11,524 nt of DNA from NCBI GenBank assembly GCA_030146295.1, contig JASLCD010000453.1:1-11524 (forward strand). Direction: 5' to 3'. The notes under the pieces are model-generated. The model was not told the origin of the DNA. It did not search any database and was given only the letters and a program-made list of their open reading frames with translations. Positions 6,583 to 11,524 of the stretch are shown here, in pieces. Numbering within the stretch: the stretch's first letter is position 1; each line of letters opens with the position of its first letter. A program made the position numbers and the translations under genes. The stretch is from Chryseobacterium sp. GTDB taxonomy: Bacteria > Bacteroidota > Bacteroidia > Flavobacteriales > Weeksellaceae.

Positions 6583-7062
6583 TTATTGGGCATCCGGGAT
6601 AAAAAAATCATCGGCATTCTCAGCAATCGGAATATAAAGTCTCTCCCACTCCTTGCTTTTCACCATATCCCAGCTGTGACCGGTCCCTTTAAGGTCTTCA
6701 GCCAGAAGAACCACACCAGGTTTAATGATAAAAGTGGAACCGTCTGTTACTTTAAATCTTATATTTCCTTTGATGGTAATCACATATTGTCTTCTGGGCG
6801 CCGGATGTGCATTTTTTTCCCACTCTTCCGTTTTATTGCTCATCCAGAATGTAGTGGTATTCATATGTTTCAGAGTAGGTATTTTTCCTCTCTCAAAAGC
6901 ACATGATCCGTCAGGATGGTTGATTAGTCTTATGGCAGGAATAAACTCAGTGGAGGTTTCCGCAGTGACACTTACATTTTTATGGTTTTTGTGTTGTGCA
7001 TTCATAAATCCTACAGTACTTACTAATAAAACAAGGCTTAAGCCTTTCATGATGTTTTTCAT
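6583..7062 (-). CDS. Secreted cupin-domain protein
   Basis: This is a 159-residue protein. Residues 1-22 form a signal peptide (hydrophobic LSLVLLVSTVGF, predicted cut after NA22 before Q23), so it acts outside the cytoplasm. Residues about 80-135 show a single cupin fold: HPAPRRQYVITIKG, then TDGSTFIIKPGVVLLAED and GTGHSW. H86 and H129 are plausible metal ligands. The canonical HxH...E motif is not complete, since Q92 stands where the acid or second ligand often lies. It is the last gene of a minus-strand operon, 21 bp after the Dabb-domain gene. The cupin group with APRRQY and LLAEDxxGxGH has no well-defined activity that I know of. A role in binding or converting a small molecule brought in by the porin is speculation. 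Confidence 0.8.
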   Translation of the reverse strand: MKNIMKGLSLVLLVSTVGFMNAQHKNHKNVSVTAETSTEFIPAIRLINHPDGSCAFERGKIPTLKHMNTTTFWMSNKTEEWEKNAHPAPRRQYVITIKGNIRFKVTDGSTFIIKPGVVLLAEDLKGTGHSWDMVKSKEWERLYIPIAENADDFFIPDAQ

Positions 7063-7083
7063 TATAAATTTAATTTTTTATTT

Positions 7084-7509
7084 TTAATTATAAACAGTAT
7101 CGTAAACCAGCATTCTTTCAAAAAAGGGTTTATATTTCTGGACCAAAGCCAGATGATCGGGAAGCTTTCCATACGCTTCAAGCTCCTCCAGACTATCGAA
7201 TTCCATAGAAGCATTATAAGTAAATGTGCTGTCTAAAACACTTCTCGGGGTGGAAGCTGCAGGCTTTCCATAACGAAGATTTTTCTGATAAGGAAGCTTT
7301 TTAAGACCTTCAAAAAAATTTTCAAATTCTTTTACTTCAGACTCCGAAAGATCTTTTCTAAGCCAGAACAATAAATAATGGAAGTACATTTTTTTCTTTT
7401 TTATAGGGTTAAACATGGGTAAAGCAGAGGCAAACATATTTCCTGAAACCAGCAGCAGGGCGGAAGCCTGAACTGAGCGGAGTAAAAACTTTCTTCTTTC
7501 CATTGTCAT
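7084..7509 (-). CDS. Dabb-domain protein with twin-arginine signal peptide
   Basis: Residues about 42-138 match the stress-responsive alpha/beta-barrel (Dabb) family. The features are FHYLLFWLRKDLSESEVKEF with H44 near the strand start, a central STFTYNASMEFDSLEELEAY and the end DHLALVQKYKPFFERMLVYD. Dabb proteins are dimeric ferredoxin-like folds, some of them enzymes acting on polyketides or aromatic compounds. In front of the domain lies a twin-arginine leader: ERRKFLL at 4-10, a hydrophobic stretch to about 29 (ASA29), then a linker with four lysines. Export of a folded, possibly cofactor- or ligand-bearing protein through Tat is therefore likely. The 141-residue length is a 100-residue Dabb domain plus the leader. 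The gene starts 5 bp after the porin stop codon; the ATG six bases downstream (MERRK) is an equally good start. Confidence 0.85.
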   Translation of the reverse strand: MTMERRKFLLRSVQASALLLVSGNMFASALPMFNPIKKKKMYFHYLLFWLRKDLSESEVKEFENFFEGLKKLPYQKNLRYGKPAASTPRSVLDSTFTYNASMEFDSLEELEAYGKLPDHLALVQKYKPFFERMLVYDTVYN

Positions 7510-7514
7510 TTATT

Positions 7515-8843
7515 TTAATTAAAGTCTATTCTGTATTTAAGGACAAACTGCCATTTCCGGTCAGAAACTACAGCATTGTTTGAGGGATCATTGGTATAAA
7601 CAGGTCTGTTCTGGGCATCAAAGGTTAACCGGGAAGACATTCCGTTCATGAGCAGGGAGATTCCGGCATCATAAATCACTGCATTATCATGAAGTCCTTT
7701 CAGGTCTGACAGCTGCATTCCTACCGCAGGCTGAAGCTGAAGGTTTTTCTTTTCTTTATCAAGATAAGGAAGTGTTCCTCCCAATTGTACATAATACGTA
7801 TTTCCGGTTCCGATAACAGGCATTGCATTTCCAGCTCCATTCAGACTCGCTTGCGTAACATCTACAGAAGTTGCAGGATTATTGGTTCCTACATACCTGA
7901 TATAATTGGGGCCATAGTCGTTATGCATCGCCATTCCATAAGCACTTATTGACGTTCCTTTTTCTTTGTTCAGCGGTGCATCATAAAATAAATCTACCGC
8001 AAAGCTTTTCATATCATCATTCACTGTATTTTTGCCTGCATCCAGATGCCATAATGCATTGTGAATGTAATCAAAACCAGCTCCCAGGCTCAATACATTC
8101 TTTTTTCCTACATAGGTTCCGGAATTAAAAGGTGTAGAAATATTCTCTTTATCTAAAAAAGCATATCTGAAATACCCTGAGAAGTCTTTTCCCGGAGAAT
8201 TTTTACTGAAGGAAGCTACATTCAGTTTCGGATCTGAAGTTGCCATGGTATAGGGATCGGCTACCACCAAACGGTAGTCAAATCTTCCAAGCTGCCCTTT
8301 AATATAGGCACTCAGTTCCCTTACTGTATAATCCGTAGTCCCTGCATTGGATGTGGCATAAGCCGGCAGATCATATAACAGCGTATTCAGAGGTCCTGTG
8401 GTAAATCTTGAAAGACCTCGCCATGTGGAACGCCCTGCACCAAAAGCAATCTTATCATTAAAAGCATATTCAGCATAAGCATCCAAAAGGTCAAAGTAAT
8501 TACTTCCTTTGGCATTTACATTCACATTGGTGGTTCCTCCCTGCAAAACAAACATCAGCTTTTCAGTGGGCTTATAAGTCATTTTTACACGAACTCGTCG
8601 AAGAGATAGGTCAGACAAATCCGATTTTGCCTCATTATTGACAAGGCTTCCGGGATTAAGCTGTGTATATCTGGCCCACAATTCTGCATATCCGCTAAGA
8701 GAAATATATCGTGAGTGTTCTTCATTGAAATAATGGGTCAATCCAGGGTTATTAAAGTCATTTTTTTTCTGAGCTTCTAATTTCCCCATGAGTCCCACTA
8801 AGGAAAACAAAGCAATTGCTGTTTTGAAAGAGGTAGTCTTCAT
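7515..8843 (-). CDS. Outer-membrane porin (phosphate-selective porin O/P-like)
   Basis: This is a 442-residue protein. Residues 1-24 form a Sec signal peptide with likely cleavage after EA24. The rest is a series of amphipathic strands typical of a beta barrel, beginning with LSGYAELWARY and SLRRVRVKMTYKPTEKLMFVLQGG, a pattern shared with the Bacteroidota porin O/P family. It ends in LKYRIDFN, with an aromatic residue next to last, as in many barrel C-termini. It is the first and promoter-proximal gene of a three-gene operon with an exported Dabb protein and an exported cupin. A two-component system lies divergently upstream and tandem repeats cover its promoter region. The name phosphate-selective is only a family label; the solute is unknown. 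There is no TonB box or plug domain, so passive uptake is expected. Confidence 0.85.
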   Translation of the reverse strand: MKTTSFKTAIALFSLVGLMGKLEAQKKNDFNNPGLTHYFNEEHSRYISLSGYAELWARYTQLNPGSLVNNEAKSDLSDLSLRRVRVKMTYKPTEKLMFVLQGGTTNVNVNAKGSNYFDLLDAYAEYAFNDKIAFGAGRSTWRGLSRFTTGPLNTLLYDLPAYATSNAGTTDYTVRELSAYIKGQLGRFDYRLVVADPYTMATSDPKLNVASFSKNSPGKDFSGYFRYAFLDKENISTPFNSGTYVGKKNVLSLGAGFDYIHNALWHLDAGKNTVNDDMKSFAVDLFYDAPLNKEKGTSISAYGMAMHNDYGPNYIRYVGTNNPATSVDVTQASLNGAGNAMPVIGTGNTYYVQLGGTLPYLDKEKKNLQLQPAVGMQLSDLKGLHDNAVIYDAGISLLMNGMSSRLTFDAQNRPVYTNDPSNNAVVSDRKWQFVLKYRIDFN

Positions 8844-8881
8844 ATTTTTCTATTCTTATCTTTTTGTTGATTTCAACGGGA

Positions 8882-8889
8882 CAAAATTA
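8882..8889 (-). promoter_or_regulatory. -7 element of the porin operon promoter
   Basis: On the minus strand this reads TAATTTTG, matching TAnnTTTG. It lies 38 bp upstream of the porin start codon. No TTG is found 17-23 bp upstream; instead the tandem 11-bp repeats begin after exactly 21 bp. This is the layout of an activator-dependent promoter. Confidence 0.6.
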
Positions 8890-8910
8890 GATCGGGAATG
8901 TCTGGACAGG

Positions 8911-8954
8911 TATTAGAAATCTATTAGAAACCTTATAGAAAACTATTAAAAGGG
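8911..8954. repeat. Four tandem 11-bp repeats, probable response-regulator binding array
   Basis: Copies begin at 8911, 8922, 8933 and 8944: TATTAGAAA, TATTAGAAA, TTATAGAAA and TATTAAAAG, each followed by two other bases. The first two copies are identical over 9 bp; the third and fourth each match at 7 of 9. An exact 11-bp period is one helical turn and is the spacing used by PhoB/OmpR-class dimers bound head to tail. The adjacent gene encodes a regulator of that class. The array lies in the porin/two-component spacer. Confidence 0.75.
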
Positions 8955-8964
8955 TTAATGTTTT

Positions 8965-8994
8965 CTGATAAAAGAAAAATATGAAATACCTTTG
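8965..8994 (+). promoter_or_regulatory. Promoter of the two-component system
   Basis: TACCTTTG at 8987-8994 matches the Bacteroidota -7 consensus exactly. Upstream, CTG at 8965-8967 is a one-mismatch -33 element at 19-bp spacing. The transcript would have a leader of roughly 80 nt before the ATG at 9081. The 11-bp repeat array ends about 32 bp upstream of the -7 element, so autoregulation is possible. Confidence 0.55.
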
Positions 8995-9080
8995 TACAGT
9001 GCTTTGGGGACAGATAAAAATCAAGCTTTTAAAATCAAAAACATTTGAAAACCAAGGTATATATCCTATAGTATTTCTTT

Positions 9081-9767
9081 ATGAAAATTTTAATTGTAGA
9101 AGATAATTCGCGTGTTTCAAGTCTTTTGAAAAGAGGACTGGAGAGCCAGGAATATCAGGTTTATATTTCGGAAGATGCAGAAGATGCTATTGTCCTGCTG
9201 AATAAAATATCTTTCGATCTGGCGATTACAGATATTATGCTGCCAAAAATGAGCGGTATTGATCTATGTAAACTGATCAAAGAGAAATACCCTGATCTTC
9301 CTATCATTATGCTCACTGCTCTGGGCACAATTGATGAGAAAATTGAAGGATTTGACGCCGGAGCGGATGATTATATGGTAAAACCTTTTGAAATCCGGGA
9401 ACTTTACGTAAGAATCAAAGCCATTCTGCAAAGAAGATCAGCCAAAAATAAAGATGCATATCTGACCGATCTGGAATATCATGATCTGAAAATTGATAAA
9501 AAGTTCAACAGAGTGTTCAGAAACAGAACGGAAATAGAACTTACTCCCAAAGAATTTAAACTCCTGGTATTTCTGGTAACCAATGCCGAAAGAATTCTTA
9601 CCCGTGAAGAAATTGCAGAAAATGTTTGGGGAAATCATTTTGACACAGGAACCAATTATATTGATGTCTACATTGCTTATTTACGGAAAAAGATTGATAA
9701 AAATTTTGATCATAAACTGATTCACACCAAACCCGGAGTAGGATTTATTTTCGCTTCACAGTTATGA
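9081..9767 (+). CDS. OmpR/PhoB-class response regulator
   Basis: This 228-residue protein has two domains. Residues 1-120 form the receiver with acidic pocket E7/D8, phosphoacceptor D51 (LAITDIMLP), T79 (IMLTA) and K101 (MVKPFE), all present and thus active. Residues about 130-228 form the winged-helix DNA-binding domain (ELTPKEFKLLVFLV, then TNYIDVYIAYLRKKID and IHTKPGVGFIF). It overlaps the kinase gene by 4 bp (ATGA at 9764), which indicates coupled translation and a cognate pair. A tandem 11-bp repeat array with the spacing typical for this class lies upstream and also precedes the divergent porin operon. The most likely role is phosphorylation-dependent activation of that operon; the stimulus is unknown. 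Confidence 0.95.
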   Translation: MKILIVEDNSRVSSLLKRGLESQEYQVYISEDAEDAIVLLNKISFDLAITDIMLPKMSGIDLCKLIKEKYPDLPIIMLTALGTIDEKIEGFDAGADDYMVKPFEIRELYVRIKAILQRRSAKNKDAYLTDLEYHDLKIDKKFNRVFRNRTEIELTPKEFKLLVFLVTNAERILTREEIAENVWGNHFDTGTNYIDVYIAYLRKKIDKNFDHKLIHTKPGVGFIFASQL

Positions 9768-11137
9768 AAATAGCCACCAGAACAGCACTCATTTATTCTA
9801 TCCTTACCGCAGGCATTTTATTTCTGTTTGCTTATGTTCTCTATTTTGTATCTGAAAAGAACAGGGAGGATGAGTTTAACGACCGTTTAGGATATAAGGT
9901 AATCTGGAGGTCAGAATTTATCTTCGATGTAAGAATCAATGATGAAAAAATCCGTGAACTTCATCAGCGTAACCAAAAGTTGCTGAATGAGGCAGATATC
10001 AGTGTTTACAACAGTAAAAAAGAGCTTACTTTCACGGATGTTCCTCCTCTCAAAAGCAATGAAAAATATCTGGATAAAATTATCCGATCCAATAAAAACA
10101 GAATATTCTGGCAGCAAGGCGACCGTCAATATATTGCTATTCAGTTTCAATCAAACGGAGAAAAGTTTTATATCATCGGAAGTGCAATAGACGTCACAGG
10201 AAAGGCTCATATTTCTGAGTTTAAAAAAGATATCATCATCATTTATATCAGCTCCATTGTCATCATTTTCATTATAGGATTTCTTTTTTCATACTATACC
10301 CTTAAGCCCTTAAAGGATATTATCCTCCAGATCCGTGATATTTCAGAGCATAATCTGAATAAACGGCTGGATATTCCCAAAGCAAAAGATGAGATTTATG
10401 AACTGACTGAAACGTTTAATTCTACCTTCAACAGGCTGGAAAAATCTTTTAATAATCATAAACAATTCGTCACTACCATTTCCCATGAATTCCGGACTCC
10501 TCTTTCCACCTTAATTGCAGAGCTGGAGCTTGCCAAGGAACTGAATGTAACGCTGGATGATTATAAGCTGTCTATTGACAATGCCCTTCAGGATGCTAAT
10601 GATGCTTCGGAACTTTCTTCTGCTTTGCTGGATTTCGCCAGAGCCAGCTATGATGTATCACAGATAAGTCTTACCAATCTGCGTCTGGATGAGATTTTGG
10701 CAGAAGCTAAGCTTGCTTTGCTGCAAAAATATGTCAGCTACAAAATAGGGATCAATTATATGGGTAATGCGTCTGATGATGATGAGAACAATTATGATTT
10801 TCATGGTAACCCTTACCTGCTGCAGGTTGCTTTTTCCAACCTGATAGAAAATGCCTGCAAATATTCAGCAGACAAAAGCTGCCATATTGAAATAGAGACC
10901 AATTCGGACCATATAAAAATCCGTTTTATTGATCACGGGATTGGTATTTCAGAAAAGGATCTTTTGAAAATTTTTGATTTGTTTTACCGCGGTTCCAATA
11001 AGAATTTCGAAAAAGGAAACGGTATTGGTCTTTCCATTGTAAAAAGGATTGTAGAAATACATGAAGGCAAATTGATGATCGATTCTGAAGTGTCAAAAGG
11101 AAGTGTATTTACCGTAAAATTTCCCTCCAAAAAATAA
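9764..11137 (+). CDS. Membrane sensor histidine kinase
   Basis: This is a 457-residue protein in the inner membrane. Transmembrane helix 1 is about residues 8-29 and helix 2 about 157-178, enclosing a periplasmic sensor region of about 125 residues with no recognised ligand motif. A HAMP linker (about 179-232, TLKPLKDIILQIRDISEHNL) leads to the dimerisation domain with the phosphorylated H241 in ISHEFRTPLS. The ATPase domain has the N box with N363 (NLIENACKYS), the G1 box with D390 (DHGIGIS) and the G2 box at 418-422 (KGNGIGLSIV), all intact. It overlaps the response-regulator gene by 4 bp. The periplasmic domain might sense the solute handled by the nearby porin operon or an envelope stress, which is inference. 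A hairpin terminator follows 4 bp after the stop. Confidence 0.95.
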   Translation: MKIATRTALIYSILTAGILFLFAYVLYFVSEKNREDEFNDRLGYKVIWRSEFIFDVRINDEKIRELHQRNQKLLNEADISVYNSKKELTFTDVPPLKSNEKYLDKIIRSNKNRIFWQQGDRQYIAIQFQSNGEKFYIIGSAIDVTGKAHISEFKKDIIIIYISSIVIIFIIGFLFSYYTLKPLKDIILQIRDISEHNLNKRLDIPKAKDEIYELTETFNSTFNRLEKSFNNHKQFVTTISHEFRTPLSTLIAELELAKELNVTLDDYKLSIDNALQDANDASELSSALLDFARASYDVSQISLTNLRLDEILAEAKLALLQKYVSYKIGINYMGNASDDDENNYDFHGNPYLLQVAFSNLIENACKYSADKSCHIEIETNSDHIKIRFIDHGIGISEKDLLKIFDLFYRGSNKNFEKGNGIGLSIVKRIVEIHEGKLMIDSEVSKGSVFTVKFPSKK

Positions 11138-11140
11138 AAA

Positions 11141-11163
11141 AAGCAGTCAAAAACTGACTGCTT
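11141..11163. terminator. Bidirectional terminator between kinase and transpeptidase genes
   Basis: AAGCAGTCA (11141-11149) and TGACTGCTT (11155-11163) form a 9-bp stem around AAAAC. On the minus strand it runs into TTTTTTTATTTTTT, a strong terminator for the gene ending at 11172. On the plus strand the tail is CTTAATCTTT, weaker but usable for the kinase gene. It differs from the hairpin at 6511-6533 by one compensated base pair. Confidence 0.8.
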
Positions 11164-11171
11164 CTTAATCT

Positions 11172-11524
11172 TTATGCTTTCAACCATTCTGAAGAAGAAA
11201 GATAATTCTGATCGGGATAATAGATGAACAGGCAGTTTTTACCTTTAATTGTGTTAATGATAGACTGTGTCAGTTCTCTTGGAACCGCCGGGCATCCCCA
11301 GCTTCTTCCGATCCTTTTGTGCATGGCAGCAAATGCATCGCTTACATAATCAGCACCATGTAATACAATTGCTCTTCTGTAAGCCGCATCATTAAACCCT
11401 TTATCCATTCCCAACAACTTCAGAGAATATCCGTTGTCACCCTGATAGGTTGCATCCGTGATATAAAATCCTAAGCTGCTCTGTAACGAACTTTCCCTGT
11501 TAGAAAAATTCGTCGCAAATTCTT
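11172..11524 (-). CDS. Murein L,D-transpeptidase catalytic domain (YkuD_2) protein, partial
   Basis: The reading frame is open from the stop at 11172 to the window edge, giving 116 residues of the C-terminal part; the N-terminus lies outside. It shows the features of the YkuD_2 family: FYITDATYQGDNGYSLKL, GMDKGFNDAAYRRAIVLHGA with the conserved histidine, and GRSWGCPAVP with the presumed catalytic cysteine (codon at 11292-11294), then the end CLFIYYPDQNYLSS. L,D-transpeptidases of the related YkuD fold cross-link peptidoglycan outside the inner membrane; activity of the YkuD_2 branch is less well documented. A signal peptide would be expected but is not in view. A shorter start at 11417 would cut through the conserved region and is not believed. 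It converges with the kinase gene and shows no clear functional link to it. Confidence 0.85.
   Translation of the reverse strand, partial: EFATNFSNRESSLQSSLGFYITDATYQGDNGYSLKLLGMDKGFNDAAYRRAIVLHGADYVSDAFAAMHKRIGRSWGCPAVPRELTQSIINTIKGKNCLFIYYPDQNYLSSSEWLKA

Noticed and set aside
6586..7087. Plus-strand open frames opposite the cupin gene
   Set aside because: The minus-strand frame has a signal peptide and cupin motifs; the opposite frames look like random translation of it.
8899..8908. TGTC-TG-GACA inverted repeat between the porin -7 element and the repeat array
   Set aside because: The arms are only four bases and do not relate to the 11-bp repeats; too weak to call an operator.
8911..8954. 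CRISPR-like reading of the tandem repeats
   Set aside because: Units are 11 bp without spacers and no cas gene is near; a regulator array explains them better.

Overview
The window looks like a chromosomal segment of a flavobacterium (Bacteroidota), most likely Chryseobacterium or a close relative. This is judged from AT-rich DNA, the lack of Shine-Dalgarno sequences, promoter -7 elements of the Bacteroidota type (TAnnTTTG), and protein families typical of that group. No mobile element, phage gene, tRNA, rRNA or CRISPR array is visible.

Left part (1-2770): two AraC-family regulators are transcribed divergently from a 201-bp spacer. The first (239-1117, minus) has a metal-cupin-like sensor domain. 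The second (1319-2185, plus) is followed by an OsmC-type peroxidase gene that has its own clear promoter and terminator. A second small hairpin with the same GGCTTTAGCC core follows the osmC terminator and suggests a REP-like element.

Middle part (2812-6480): a tightly packed lipid operon encodes a TetR repressor, a FadI/FadA-like thiolase, a PaaI-type hotdog thioesterase and a FabF-like ketosynthase. Gaps between genes are 10, 11 and 2 bp. A perfect 10+4+10 palindrome lies just upstream of the TetR -7 element and is very probably its operator, so the whole operon should be autorepressed. A strong terminator closes it.

Right part (6511-11137): a minus-strand operon encodes an outer-membrane porin, a Dabb-domain protein with a twin-arginine leader, and a secreted cupin. 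Divergently, a two-component system (OmpR/PhoB-class response regulator and membrane histidine kinase, overlapping by 4 bp) is read on the plus strand. Between them sit four tandem 11-bp repeats (TATTAGAAA plus two bases). They end 21 bp from the porin -7 element, in place of a normal -33 box. The simplest reading is that the two-component system activates the porin operon and perhaps itself. This porin/exported-Dabb/exported-cupin set is the best candidate here for an undescribed envelope function.

The window ends inside a minus-strand gene for a YkuD_2-type L,D-transpeptidase-like protein, which converges with the kinase gene on a shared hairpin terminator.
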